A DNA stretch of 64,000 nt from Bacteriovoracaceae bacterium UBA3083 (GCA_002366565.1 DFBJ01000003.1:273956-337955); one strand, 5' to 3'. Shown: positions 1 through 8,784, numbered from the stretch's first letter. Made by a program: numbers and translations. The notes: generated from the letters alone by a model not told the origin.

Positions 1-1
1 T

Positions 2-886
2 CTAGCCTCGTGTTATAAAAGTTTCAATTCTTGAATTTGTTAATTCTGGAAAATCAATTTGTGGTACGTGACTACCATCTTTTAAAATATATAATTTTGA
101 ATTAGGTAAATATTCTTGAAGAATTCTTTGAAGATAATTTGGAATGACTTTATCTGAATCGCCACCAATTATAAGTGTTGGGGTGAAGATATTTTCTAAT
201 GATGAAATAATGTCATGATTCTTCATTTCTTCTAAGAGGTGGAAGAAGATGTCTTTAGGTAGTTCACTTATCTTCTTCATATAAATTTGAACGAAAGAGT
301 CTTCAACTTTCTTAGTATTAAATCCTCCATCAAGCACAGCTTTTCTCGCTATAGGGTTTTTATAAGAGTTCTTCCAAATAAATTCAAATACTGCAGGACT
401 ATTATTTGCAAACTTTTGTATGAAAGGTGATGCAATATCAACAATGTTTGAATCAAACATAATATCTTGTGGAGGAAGAACTGATCCTGATATTAAGATT
501 GATTTGTATATATTATTTGGATAATTTTTACAGAACTCTAATGTGACATTAACTCCCATACTGTGACCTATCATAATAGGTTTAGTTATAGAGAATGTAT
601 CTAGAATACCTTTTATATCAGCTGCGATATTTTCAAAAGTACATAGTTCAATTTTATCTTGTCCTGAAGAGCTGTAATGAGCTCTGTAGTCATGTACTAA
701 TATTTTGTAGCCTAAACTATCAAAATACTCTTCTTGTGGGGTAAAGTGTCTACGGTTACACACAAGTCCATAGTTGAATACGATAACAACTTCATCAGGC
801 TTAAGTTCTTCTTTTTTGAAGTTTGTTAAATAGAAAACTCTTGTTCCATCATCTGAATAGTAATAGTCGGGGTATTCATTTTTCAT
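2..886 (-). CDS. alpha/beta hydrolase
   Basis: A 294-residue alpha/beta-hydrolase fold protein, probably a cytoplasmic esterase or lipase-like enzyme of unknown substrate. The nucleophile elbow GHSMG puts the catalytic Ser at about residue 109. The acid is likely Asp243 in GGDSDK and the base His273 in DGSHVPQ, so the triad is complete and in the usual order. A lid-like helical insert lies between residues 140 and 215. There is no signal peptide. Its ATG overlaps the end of the upstream FHA gene by 11 bases and has no clear ribosome site, so translational coupling is likely. The stop codon is the second to fourth base of the window, so the gene is complete. Confidence 0.85.
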   Translation of the reverse strand: MKNEYPDYYYSDDGTRVFYLTNFKKEELKPDEVVIVFNYGLVCNRRHFTPQEEYFDSLGYKILVHDYRAHYSSSGQDKIELCTFENIAADIKGILDTFSITKPIMIGHSMGVNVTLEFCKNYPNNIYKSILISGSVLPPQDIMFDSNIVDIASPFIQKFANNSPAVFEFIWKNSYKNPIARKAVLDGGFNTKKVEDSFVQIYMKKISELPKDIFFHLLEEMKNHDIISSLENIFTPTLIIGGDSDKVIPNYLQRILQEYLPNSKLYILKDGSHVPQIDFPELTNSRIETFITRG

Positions 887-1301
887 TATATTTTATTTTC
901 TCTAGATAGATAAATTCTTGTTCTATTAAGGACAAAATCTCTTCGAGCTCCGGTGATTCTTGAATTCTTTTCTTATATAAATGTTCTGTGTCTGTTATTG
1001 GATCAATATGACTGTATTCAAAATGAGAGATTTTAAACATTAGCTTGTTATAGGTAAGTTCATCTCCAACCTTTATTGTTTTCTTACCAGATATTTTCTT
1101 TCCATTAACAATGTAAAAAACACCTGCTTTCACATTTTCAATATAGAGTTTATCTCTCTCTACTGTGATTTTGAAGTTCTCACATGAACTCTCAGTAATA
1201 GTATTCTTACTAGATTTTCCTAGTGATATAATATTTCCATAGTTCTTATGATGGCCTAGTAAGTAGGGATTAGGTGAATGGACGATTTCGATATCTATCA
1301 T
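876..1301 (-). CDS. small FHA-domain-like protein
   Basis: A 141-residue protein. Residues 20-95 resemble a forkhead-associated (phosphothreonine-binding) domain: a glycine followed by a serine-rich turn (SLGKSSKNT), then VNGKKISGKK and a GDEL turn, which match the C-terminal strands of FHA domains. The consensus Arg of the first loop is replaced by Lys, so phosphopeptide binding is uncertain. The C-terminal 40 residues are charged and helical. It lies 29 bases after recG and overlaps the hydrolase gene. A TAAAAT hexamer sits 7 bases before the ATG and no Shine-Dalgarno is visible, so a leaderless internal transcript is possible. Confidence 0.6.
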   Translation of the reverse strand: MIDIEIVHSPNPYLLGHHKNYGNIISLGKSSKNTITESSCENFKITVERDKLYIENVKAGVFYIVNGKKISGKKTIKVGDELTYNKLMFKISHFEYSHIDPITDTEHLYKKRIQESPELEEILSLIEQEFIYLEKIKYNEK

Positions 1302-1330
1302 ATTAGATATTTTATCAAATAAACTCGAAG

Positions 1331-3472
1331 CTAAACAGTAGAAAAAACTTTAGCATCTTTTGCCAATTGCTCTAGTTTTGCTTGAGTAATAGAACTATTT
1401 TCATTGAGTATTTCGAGGGCGTCTTTTCGAGCCTTTTCGAGCAAGTGAAAATCTGTAATGATATTTGCTATTTTTTTATTATTATTACTACCTGATTGAT
1501 CTTTACCAAATACATCTCCTGCTCCTCGTATCTTTAAGTCCTCTTCTGCAATTTTAAAACCGTCAGTATGATCTTCTATTACCTTTAGTCGAGTTATACT
1601 TTCTGATGAAACTTTGTTGTCTATAACTAAAAAGCAGAAACCTGGCTTATCTCCTCGCCCAACTCTACCTCTTAACTGATGTAGAGAACTAAGGCCGAAT
1701 CTTTCAGGGTTCATGATTGCCATAATTGTAGCATTTACTATATTTATACCGACCTCTATTACACTGGTGGCAATTAAAATATTTATATCTTTATTCTTAA
1801 AAGATGTAATCGTGTCATTTTTCTCTTGAGAATTGAGTTGACCATGAAGTCCTTGAATATTGAGTTGTGGAAAGAACTGATTAAATTTTTTGAGAACCTC
1901 TTCTAAGTTAAGCATGTCTTGTTTTGGGCTTTCTGTAATTGCAGGAACAACTATGTAAACTTGTTCTCCCATTTGAACTCTTGTGTTGATAAAATTGAGG
2001 AAGTTTCCAAAGTTATCTGGCTGTACAATTTTTGTTTTGTGTCCTTTTCGTCCACTTGGAAGCGCACTTATAGTTGAGATATTGAGATCTCCATATTGAG
2101 TCATACTTAGACTTCTAGGAATTGGTGTTGCAGACATTATCAAGCAATGTGAACCAGGTCCTTTTCTTACAAGTTTTAGTCGCTGCTCAACACCAAATTT
2201 ATGTTGCTCATCTATAATAGATAAACCAAGAGCTTTAAATTCTACGGAGTCTTGTATTAGTGCATGAGTTCCAATTATAAATTGAGCTTCTCCATTTTTA
2301 CATTTTTTGAGAACTTCTGATTTTTTCTTCGAAGATAGTGATCCAACTAGAAGTTCTGCTTCAACACTTAGATCTGCACAGTATTCCTTAATTTCTTTGT
2401 AATGTTGATTGGCTAGAGTTTCTGTAGGACACATAATGACTGCTTGAAACCCCTCATTGATAGCAATAAGAGCAGTTGTTATTGCAACGGATGTCTTTCC
2501 ACAACCTACATCTCCTTGAAGTAGTCTCATCATAGGGACTCCGGAATTGAAGTCTGCACATATCTCACTAATGACCCTTGTTTGATCCGAGGTCAGAGTG
2601 TATGGATAGATTGATGAAAACTTTTTTAAATAATCCTCTCCACAATTTATCTTTATTCCTTTTGGGCGAAAATTCTCGACACGCCTTAGGTGAATTTTAA
2701 ATTGCTCCTCAAGAAATTCTTCATAAATTAATCTTGTACGTGCTTCTTCAAAAAGACCTAGATTCCACTCTTTTAGTAAGTTTGTTTTTCCATGAATAAG
2801 AAGAAATGAATCTTTCAAAGTTAGAAAATTGTGTTTATTTAAAATATTTACTGGAAGTATATCTTGAATACTTGCCCATAGTTCTTGTGGAATTTTATCA
2901 ATAACCTTTTTAATATTTGTAGAGTTCACTCCATTTATTGTTGGATATTGAATTTTTAAATGTGGAAGAAGAATGTCATTTTCTTCTGTATTTGGGAGAG
3001 AGTCAGAAAGCATACTTTCAAAATCTGGGTTAATTATTTGCTTAGCTTCACCATATATTTGAACCTTACCTGAAAACTTAACGTAATTTAGCAGTTGTAT
3101 TTTTTGTGCAAGAGATGGATAGGCGTTAAACCATTTTAATTCCATAGTTCGTTTAGATAGGTGGTCTTGAATAATTGCTGTGATGTTTAGCAGTTGAGCT
3201 TGGTTTCTTCCTCTTCCTTTAAAACTAGGAAGGGACCTTACTGATATAACTTTCCCAATGCCCGTAAATAAGCACTCTTCATAGGCGTTTTCAAATTTCT
3301 TTATAACTGGAATAGGGTATATACGAAGAGGAATTATCCAAAGTAGTGATTGTAGTGTTGAATGTCCGAAATCAATAAGTGACTGGATACTTTTTGAAGG
3401 ACCTTTACGAGAAAGGTCCTCTAATTTTGAATCCCATGTGAGATTAGATATATTCGAAGGACTCGACTTCAT
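1331..3472 (-). CDS. recG: ATP-dependent DNA helicase RecG
   Basis: A 713-residue branched-DNA helicase that remodels stalled forks and recombination intermediates. Residues 60-150 form the OB/wedge domain. The helicase core has Walker A GDVGCGKTS at about 320-328, the Walker B box DEQH at 421-424, motif III SATPIPRSL at about 447-455, then GLHGQL, TSVIEVGINI and the arginine-finger region QLRGRVGRG. RecG proteins use DE-x-H here, and DEQHKFGVEQR is the typical RecG form. Length is normal for the family. The start codon lies inside the 3' end of the upstream greA gene (29-base overlap), so the two are probably co-transcribed. Confidence 0.95.
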   Translation of the reverse strand: MKSSPSNISNLTWDSKLEDLSRKGPSKSIQSLIDFGHSTLQSLLWIIPLRIYPIPVIKKFENAYEECLFTGIGKVISVRSLPSFKGRGRNQAQLLNITAIIQDHLSKRTMELKWFNAYPSLAQKIQLLNYVKFSGKVQIYGEAKQIINPDFESMLSDSLPNTEENDILLPHLKIQYPTINGVNSTNIKKVIDKIPQELWASIQDILPVNILNKHNFLTLKDSFLLIHGKTNLLKEWNLGLFEEARTRLIYEEFLEEQFKIHLRRVENFRPKGIKINCGEDYLKKFSSIYPYTLTSDQTRVISEICADFNSGVPMMRLLQGDVGCGKTSVAITTALIAINEGFQAVIMCPTETLANQHYKEIKEYCADLSVEAELLVGSLSSKKKSEVLKKCKNGEAQFIIGTHALIQDSVEFKALGLSIIDEQHKFGVEQRLKLVRKGPGSHCLIMSATPIPRSLSMTQYGDLNISTISALPSGRKGHKTKIVQPDNFGNFLNFINTRVQMGEQVYIVVPAITESPKQDMLNLEEVLKKFNQFFPQLNIQGLHGQLNSQEKNDTITSFKNKDINILIATSVIEVGINIVNATIMAIMNPERFGLSSLHQLRGRVGRGDKPGFCFLVIDNKVSSESITRLKVIEDHTDGFKIAEEDLKIRGAGDVFGKDQSGSNNNKKIANIITDFHLLEKARKDALEILNENSSITQAKLEQLAKDAKVFSTV

Positions 3473-3920
3473 ATTCTATATCACCCTTAGGAGCTTTTAC
3501 GATAACTGTATCGCCTTCTTCTTTACCGATTACAGATTTTCCAAGCGGTGACTTATAAGAAATTTTACCTTCTTTCATATTTGATTCTATTTCACCAACA
3601 ATCTTAAAAACAACAGTTTCATCCTTATCAATATCTAAAAGAGTTACAGTTGCGCCAAAGACAATTTTATCAGTTGAAAGAGTTTTTGGGTCAATCACCT
3701 GAGCCCCAGCAATTACGCCTTGGAGTTGCATGATTCTACCTTCAACAACAGATTGCTTTTCTTTGGCTGAGTGGTATTCGGCGTTCTCTTTAAGATCTCC
3801 GAGTTCTCTAGCTTCTGAGATAACAACTTTTAGCTCTTCTCTTTCTACTTTTATTAAGTGGTCTAGCTCTTCTTGAACTTTATCAAAGCCTTCTTTTGTA
3901 ATTGGTGTTTCGTTACTCAT
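3444..3920 (-). CDS. greA: transcription elongation factor GreA
   Basis: A 158-residue GreA/GreB protein, which stimulates transcript cleavage by backtracked RNA polymerase. The N-terminal coiled coil (residues 1-75) opens with PITKEGFDKVQEELDHL and carries the acidic tip motif ELGDLKENAEYHSAKE, whose D and E residues position Mg2+ in the polymerase channel. The C-terminal FKBP-like domain ends with SPLGKSVIGKEEGD, a family signature. The size matches E. coli GreA (158). It lies 9 bases after the zinc-ribbon gene and overlaps recG, forming a compact minus-strand operon. Confidence 0.96.
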   Translation of the reverse strand: MSNETPITKEGFDKVQEELDHLIKVEREELKVVISEARELGDLKENAEYHSAKEKQSVVEGRIMQLQGVIAGAQVIDPKTLSTDKIVFGATVTLLDIDKDETVVFKIVGEIESNMKEGKISYKSPLGKSVIGKEEGDTVIVKAPKGDIEYEVESFEYI

Positions 3921-3929
3921 AATTTACCC

Positions 3930-4241
3930 TTAATCTTTAAATAAAGAATTTGCCGCATTTAGCAAATCATTCTGGTTGTCTCTTGCTGCGCCATTACCAG
4001 CTAAGGTAAAATAGTCACAGAAGTTTGCCTTGTCTTTTTCGACAATGCGGTCTGCGTTAGTTTCGCGACATTCGTTATATGCTGTTTTGTCATAGAACCC
4101 ACACATTTTACAGCAATGTACACTTGCATAGCAATATGGGCACTCTTCACTTCTTAAAACCTTACTATTTTGTTCAAGATCCAAGGCCTTGTTGCATGAA
4201 TGACAGTTTATCTTCTTTTCTGTAGTCACTAGAAGCTCCAC
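3930..4241 (-). CDS. cysteine-rich zinc-ribbon-like protein
   Basis: A 103-residue protein with no recognised name. It has CHSC, CPYC, an adjacent CC, CxxC (CKMC), then C in NECRET and CDYF: ten cysteines and several histidines within residues 13-76. The spacing suggests two zinc-binding knuckles. There is no signal peptide, so it is probably cytoplasmic. The C-terminal 25 residues are Asn/Ala-rich. It overlaps the upstream secreted-protein gene by 13 bases and lies 9 bases before greA, so it is probably co-expressed with the transcription and repair genes. A nucleic-acid or protein-binding role is only inferred from the cysteine pattern. Confidence 0.6.
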   Translation of the reverse strand: MELLVTTEKKINCHSCNKALDLEQNSKVLRSEECPYCYASVHCCKMCGFYDKTAYNECRETNADRIVEKDKANFCDYFTLAGNGAARDNQNDLLNAANSLFKD

Positions 4242-4735
4242 TTCTTTTCTAAGTAAACTGTCTTATAACTTGTACTTTTAGTATTGCCTAGTCCTGACTG
4301 GTTATATTCAATCTGTGGTAAGTTCCTCTTGTTGTATTCCTGAATGGCCCTGTCTAGATTCTTCTCGTTGGAAGCTTCATAGGTTCTTGCCATTAGGAAA
4401 TTGATAACAATCGAAGTAATTCCACCAATCAATAGAGTTTTCTTGTTACTACCTGTTGAATTGACAAAAAAGCTTGAAATAATCATTGATGTTCCAAGAG
4501 TACCAAGGGCAGCATTGTGCCACTGCACTTTAGTACCATCTTGATACTTTTCTAAGAAGTCTGACGCCACCTTGTCTTTTTCTAGATAATGCCTAAGGCC
4601 TTCGCCTTTTTGAGTAGCATTTGAGTCTATCAAGACCTCTTGTTGATTAATAATTGCTGTTCTCGAGCAAGTATCTTGTGCAAGTACACTTACTGTAGAA
4701 AATATAAATATAATAATTGTTTTGATTATTTTAAT
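4229..4735 (-). CDS. secreted/membrane protein with probable AUU start
   Basis: The frame is open from a TAA at 4741-4739 and contains no in-frame ATG or GTG before a good signal peptide. The only standard start is a TTG at 4633, which would discard the signal peptide. Upstream, an AGGAG (4746-4742) lies 6 bases before an ATT at 4735. Reading from there gives a 168-residue product beginning with the signal-like segment M-K-I-I-K-T-I-I-I-F-I-F-S-T-V-S-V-L-A before Gln-Asp. A CTG at 4738 is the alternative but is only 3 bases from AGGAG. The mature part has a hydrophobic Gly/Ser-rich stretch around residues 75-115 of the full product, possibly two short membrane segments. I recognise no family. 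It heads the zinc-ribbon/greA/recG operon. Confidence 0.6.
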   Translation of the reverse strand: MKIIKTIIIFIFSTVSVLAQDTCSRTAIINQQEVLIDSNATQKGEGLRHYLEKDKVASDFLEKYQDGTKVQWHNAALGTLGTSMIISSFFVNSTGSNKKTLLIGGITSIVINFLMARTYEASNEKNLDRAIQEYNKRNLPQIEYNQSGLGNTKSTSYKTVYLEKKWSF

Positions 4736-4852
4736 CAGTTACTCCTAATTAGTTAGATCAATATTAACTTAAATTACCTTCTTTTAAAATAGACATCGGT
4801 GGGATGCTTTTGCCCGTTATTTGTGTAGTGTGTAATGAGTTAAGATAAGTAT

Positions 4853-6571
4853 ATGGATTTAATAAAAACAGGTATCGGAATTACCAAAACAATTCGAAAT
4901 GTTTCTCGCTTGAGAGAAATTGTCATTATATTTGCCAGGCATGGTTTTGATGAATTTATATCAGGGTCTATAACTCAACTTATTCCAAACTTTGTATTAC
5001 CGAAAAGTAAAAAAGGTATAAAGAAAGAACTGGAAGAAGAGGGGCATAGAGACTGGGGTGAATTACTTGGCTTTAGATTAAGAAAATGTTTTGAAGAGCT
5101 TGGCCCGGCCTTTATTAAATTCGGGCAGCTGCTCTCTTCTAGAGAAGATATTTTTGATGAGTCTTTTATCTCTCAAATGAAACTCTTGAGAGATCAAGTG
5201 AAGCCTGTTCCTTTTGATGAGTCCGTAAAGATTATTAATGAAAGTTTAGGGGAGCCTTGGAAGAATGTTTTCTCTGAGATAGATCCATGCCCAATTGGTA
5301 CAGCTTCTATAGGGGTTGTTTATAAAGGTAAATTGAAAGATGGAACAAAGGTTGTTCTAAAAGTTCAAAGACCGAATATTAGAAAAGTAATGATTACTGA
5401 CTTCTCTATTATGAGCCTAGTATCAGCTCAGGTTGAAAAAGTAAGTGATGAGATTCGTTTTCTTGGAATATCTAGAATTGTAAAAGACTTTTCAATCTCA
5501 TTACAAAATGAATTGAACTTCAATATTGAAGCACTCAATAGTGAAAAACTAAAAAAGAATTTAAAGGCTCATGATAACGAGGAATTATTCTATATACCTA
5601 AGGTTTATAAAGAATATAGTTCTGAAAGAGTTCTTGTTATGGAACTTCTTGATGGAACTCCTTTTAGTGAGTCAGAGAATATTAAAGATGATGTTGAAGA
5701 GATTACTCCTTTACTCCAAAAAGGATTAAAAACATTTATTAAAACATTCTTGGTTGATGGGTTCTTTCATGCAGATCTTCATGGTGGAAATTTCTTCTAT
5801 TTAAAAAATGGTCAAATAGGCTTAATTGATTTTGGTCTAATGGGACATTTAAGTAAGAAGGGGAGAGAGAATTTCATCGCGATTATATATGCTCTCCTTA
5901 CTTTTAATTATGAAAATTTAGTTTATGAGTTTTTAGATGTCGCAGAGTATGAATCTATTCCAGATGTAGATGTGTTGATCTCTGATGTTAGAGATGCTCT
6001 TTCTCCATTTGTTGGACTAACTGTCCAGCAAACAAATTTCACAATTGTCTTAAGGGAAGTAATAACAACTTTAAGAAAGCATGAAATCTTTCTACCTAGA
6101 GAATGGTTTATTGTCTTTAGAGCATTAATTACATTAGATGGTGTAGGGAAGAATTTAGGAATGGATATTGATCTATTTTCATTAATGGAAAATGATATCT
6201 ATAATATTGTTAAAAATAGCTTTAAAAAAGAAGATCTTGTTGAGGAAGCTATTTGGCTTGGTAGAGATTTTCTCTCTAGCTCTAAGGTTATACCAAGGCA
6301 TATAAAGTGGTTTTTAAAGGACTTTGCAAAGAAGGGATATGCCTTTGAGGTTATGCATACTGGACATGAAAAGCAATTCGACCAAGTAACAACTGCTATA
6401 CTATTCTTAAGTCATTCACTACTTGCATCTGTCTTTATTGGTTCCGGAATATTTCTTATTGGTAATCGTATAGTAGATCACTTTGCAGATATTCCTACTG
6501 TAACGTATATCCTTTGGGCAATTGCTCTTGGTTTACTTTTAAAGGGTTACAGCTTGGCCCGTAAACTGTAG
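4853..6571 (+). CDS. ubiB: UbiB/AarF (ABC1) family kinase-like protein
   Basis: A 572-residue atypical protein-kinase-like ATPase tied to quinone biosynthesis and lipid homeostasis. The family's N-terminal KxGQ motif is at residues 89-92 (IKFGQLLSSR), the Ala/Ser-rich nucleotide loop is GTASIG (149-154), the lysine is in VLKVQRP, the catalytic loop is HADLHGGN (306-313) and the metal-binding DFG is at 326-328. Two hydrophobic segments at the C-terminus (about 515-570) anchor it in the membrane, as in E. coli UbiB. The ATG has no Shine-Dalgarno, but TAAGAT lies 6 bases upstream, so the transcript may be leaderless. A menaquinone or ubiquinone role would fit the respiratory genes elsewhere in the window. 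Confidence 0.88.
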   Translation: MDLIKTGIGITKTIRNVSRLREIVIIFARHGFDEFISGSITQLIPNFVLPKSKKGIKKELEEEGHRDWGELLGFRLRKCFEELGPAFIKFGQLLSSREDIFDESFISQMKLLRDQVKPVPFDESVKIINESLGEPWKNVFSEIDPCPIGTASIGVVYKGKLKDGTKVVLKVQRPNIRKVMITDFSIMSLVSAQVEKVSDEIRFLGISRIVKDFSISLQNELNFNIEALNSEKLKKNLKAHDNEELFYIPKVYKEYSSERVLVMELLDGTPFSESENIKDDVEEITPLLQKGLKTFIKTFLVDGFFHADLHGGNFFYLKNGQIGLIDFGLMGHLSKKGRENFIAIIYALLTFNYENLVYEFLDVAEYESIPDVDVLISDVRDALSPFVGLTVQQTNFTIVLREVITTLRKHEIFLPREWFIVFRALITLDGVGKNLGMDIDLFSLMENDIYNIVKNSFKKEDLVEEAIWLGRDFLSSSKVIPRHIKWFLKDFAKKGYAFEVMHTGHEKQFDQVTTAILFLSHSLLASVFIGSGIFLIGNRIVDHFADIPTVTYILWAIALGLLLKGYSLARKL

Positions 6572-7600
6572 CTAAATAGAATCTAAACCTGCTATGTAAA
6601 TAGCAGGTAATATATCTGAAAATTCACTAATTGGATTAGGTCCAAATATTCCTGTGATAAAATCCTCTGCTTTAAAATCAAATTCAGCATTTATATATTT
6701 AACTTGAATCATGTCGTCTTTATGACCAAAGATTGAGAGTTGGTCATTTGTAAGAGCGGATAAGAAAAATGAAAGTTTTTGAATATCTGCAATTCTAAAA
6801 AATGCTCCATATAAAATGTCTTTTTTGTTAAATGTACTGTTATATTTTTCAGGAAGCCAAAGCATATAATCACTCAAGTCTTGAGTCGCTGATATAATGT
6901 CATTATCAATTGAGGCAAACTCATGGATTATATTATTTAAGTCATTACCTTTATCTTTTATAAAGTATGATGAGATTTTATTATTATCTTTTTTAATAAA
7001 TAAAGATGCTGAAGTGATTTCTTTTATTAGATCCCAATCATTCTCTGACCTTTCAAGTGTAAGCAGGTCTTGGTTTTGATATATTCTTTTTATTTCATCT
7101 AATTCTGTAGGGGATAAAGATTTAAAATTTGTTTTAATCCAATCTGTTGAAAGATTTTCATTTAAAAGTTTCTTTTTTCCTGTCTGTATAACTCCACCAG
7201 CTTCATAGAACTTAAATCTATTATAAAGAGGCTTGAGGTCTGACCATAGAAGAAGAAGAGAATTATCGTTTGAATACCTTTCAATAATATTGTTGAAGAA
7301 AGGGGTGAAGTTTCCTTGCTGTTGATACTTTTCATTTAAAGCTATTGCACCGATCAGTGCAACTTTTGTTTTTACACCTTTATAAGATAAGTTTCTTTCT
7401 TTAACAGCTATATGTCCTATGACTTTATCTTCATCAATAAGTATATGACAGTTTTGATGGTTCAGCGGACCCATTAAGGGGTAGAAGTCAGTTAGGAAGC
7501 TTTGATGAGAAGGATACTTAAACTCTTTTTCAATTAGTTTAATCGTCTCTTCAAAGAAGTCGGGAAAATGTGCAAGTGTGCTTTGGATATATTTACTCAT
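6572..7600 (-). CDS. GNAT-family N-acetyltransferase
   Basis: A 342-residue protein. The N-terminal half (residues 5-150) looks like a GNAT acyl-CoA N-acyltransferase: a strand with DKVIGHIAVKER, then ALIGAIALNEKYQQQGNFTPFFNNI, where Q-Q-x-G-x-F/x replaces the usual Q/R-x-x-G-x-G/A acetyl-CoA loop. The C-terminal half (about 160-342) is unlike the core domain and may be a substrate or second degenerate GNAT domain. The substrate cannot be predicted. Its stop codon directly abuts the stop of the convergent UbiB-like gene with no spacer. Confidence 0.65.
   Translation of the reverse strand: MSKYIQSTLAHFPDFFEETIKLIEKEFKYPSHQSFLTDFYPLMGPLNHQNCHILIDEDKVIGHIAVKERNLSYKGVKTKVALIGAIALNEKYQQQGNFTPFFNNIIERYSNDNSLLLLWSDLKPLYNRFKFYEAGGVIQTGKKKLLNENLSTDWIKTNFKSLSPTELDEIKRIYQNQDLLTLERSENDWDLIKEITSASLFIKKDNNKISSYFIKDKGNDLNNIIHEFASIDNDIISATQDLSDYMLWLPEKYNSTFNKKDILYGAFFRIADIQKLSFFLSALTNDQLSIFGHKDDMIQVKYINAEFDFKAEDFITGIFGPNPISEFSDILPAIYIAGLDSI
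6588..6607. terminator. hairpin at the convergent gene junction
   Basis: CCTGCTAT and ATAGCAGG form a perfect 8-bp stem with a 4-base loop. It lies just after the UbiB-like stop and inside the last codons of the convergent GNAT gene. No T-run follows on the plus strand, so termination of the plus-strand transcript is only probable. Confidence 0.4.
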
Positions 7601-7768
7601 AGTTCATATTTTAGCTGAGAATTACTTAAATAATTATTTTTTTTTGTATGTTTTTTAATCACTTTATAAGTCGTTTGAATTGACATATATGGATATTTGC
7701 ATCTTAAGTTGCTGTTTTTATTGGTTGGTCGGCAAGGTTTGCCTGTCTAAAGATTAAACACTTTTTTC

Positions 7769-7795
7769 TAAAGAAAGGTTGAGAAGCGTCGAAGA
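7769..7795 (+). promoter_or_regulatory. sigma28 (FliA)-type flagellin promoter
   Basis: TAAAGAAA at 7769-7776 and GTCGAAGA at 7788-7795 are separated by exactly 11 bases. This fits the sigma28 consensus (TAAAGTTT, N11, GCCGATAA) in the core positions of both boxes, with 5 of 8 matches in each. It lies about 80 bases before the first flagellin start, as expected for a class 3 flagellar gene. Confidence 0.6.
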
Positions 7796-7832
7796 GAGTG
7801 TTGAAGGGTATGTCACGGACGACATACAGATT

Positions 7833-7851
7833 AGTAAAACTTAGTTTTACT
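7833..7851 (+). other. inverted repeat in flagellin 5' leader
   Basis: AGTAAAACT and AGTTTTACT are perfect complements separated by one base, so a stem of 7 bp with a small loop can form. It ends 14 bases before the AGGAGG of the first flagellin, so it could protect the mRNA 5' region or modulate ribosome access. Confidence 0.5.
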
Positions 7852-7875
7852 GACACTCACATCAAGGAGGATGAA

Positions 7876-8724
7876 ATGGGACTTCGTATAAATACAAATG
7901 TTGCGTCACTAAATGCCCAGAGAAATTTGAGCGGTACGCGTATCAACCTTAACAAGTCGTTAGAAAAACTATCGTCTGGTCAAAGAATCAACAGAGCTGG
8001 CGACGATGCAGCAGGTCTGGCAATTTCAGAAAATTTAAAAGCACAAATCAAAGGGCTTGGACAAGCAAAGAGAAATGCTGAAGATGGTATTTCATTAGTT
8101 CAAATTGCTGAAGGTGCACTTGGGGAAGTTTCAAATATCTTGATTCGTCTTAGAGAGCTATCAGTACAAGCCGCTTCGGATACTATAGGATCAACAGAAA
8201 GAAAATTTCTTAATGTTGAATTCGAACAATTAACATCAGAAATGGATAGAATTGCTAACTCAACAGAGTTTAACAGAGTACCTCTTCTAAACGGTACTGG
8301 TGCAGTATTTGATATTCAAATCGGAACTAGAAATGACCCTATCAGTGATAGATTAACATTTGATGCTTCAAGCGCAGACGTTAATGTCGCGGCCTTAGGT
8401 CTAAACCTTGCTTCAGTTGCAGATAAGATTTCTTCTCAGAACTCTCTATCATCAATTGACTCGGCTATTGTTTCTGTTTCAGGTATTAGAGCTGACTTTG
8501 GTGCTCTTCAAAATAGATTACAATCAACAATTAATAATATTTCAGTAAGTGTAGAAAACTTATCTGCTGCTAACTCAAGAGTTAGAGATACAGACATCGC
8601 TGCAGAAACAGCAGAGTTAACTAAGCAGAATATACTTATGACAGCTGGTACATCGGTTCTATCACAAGCGAACTCAAGTACAAAGAACGCACTAAGCTTA
8701 ATTCAATCGGCCTCTCAAGGGTAA
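7876..8724 (+). CDS. fliC: flagellin 1
   Basis: A 282-residue flagellin, the filament subunit exported by the flagellar type III apparatus. The start is taken at 7876 because AAGGAGG lies just upstream and MGLRINTNVASLNAQ is the canonical flagellin N-terminus; the frame is open further upstream, but that stretch is leader. The conserved N-terminal D0/D1 region (LEKLSSGQRINRAGDDAAGLAISE) and C-terminal D1/D0 region (RVRDTDIAAETAELTKQNIL, then SQANSSTKNALSLIQ) flank a very short middle. There is no D2/D3 surface domain, so the filament surface is minimal. Tandem with a second flagellin 267 bases downstream. Confidence 0.95.
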   Translation: MGLRINTNVASLNAQRNLSGTRINLNKSLEKLSSGQRINRAGDDAAGLAISENLKAQIKGLGQAKRNAEDGISLVQIAEGALGEVSNILIRLRELSVQAASDTIGSTERKFLNVEFEQLTSEMDRIANSTEFNRVPLLNGTGAVFDIQIGTRNDPISDRLTFDASSADVNVAALGLNLASVADKISSQNSLSSIDSAIVSVSGIRADFGALQNRLQSTINNISVSVENLSAANSRVRDTDIAAETAELTKQNILMTAGTSVLSQANSSTKNALSLIQSASQG

Positions 8725-8784
8725 TTCAGTGGCTTCGGTCACTAGGATTTTGAATTAACTTAAACTTTGTATTAGGAGGACCAT

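Noticed and set aside
7798..7875. Extension of flagellin 1 by 26 residues
   Set aside because: The canonical flagellin N-terminus and AAGGAGG mark 7876; the upstream part coincides with leader and inverted repeat.
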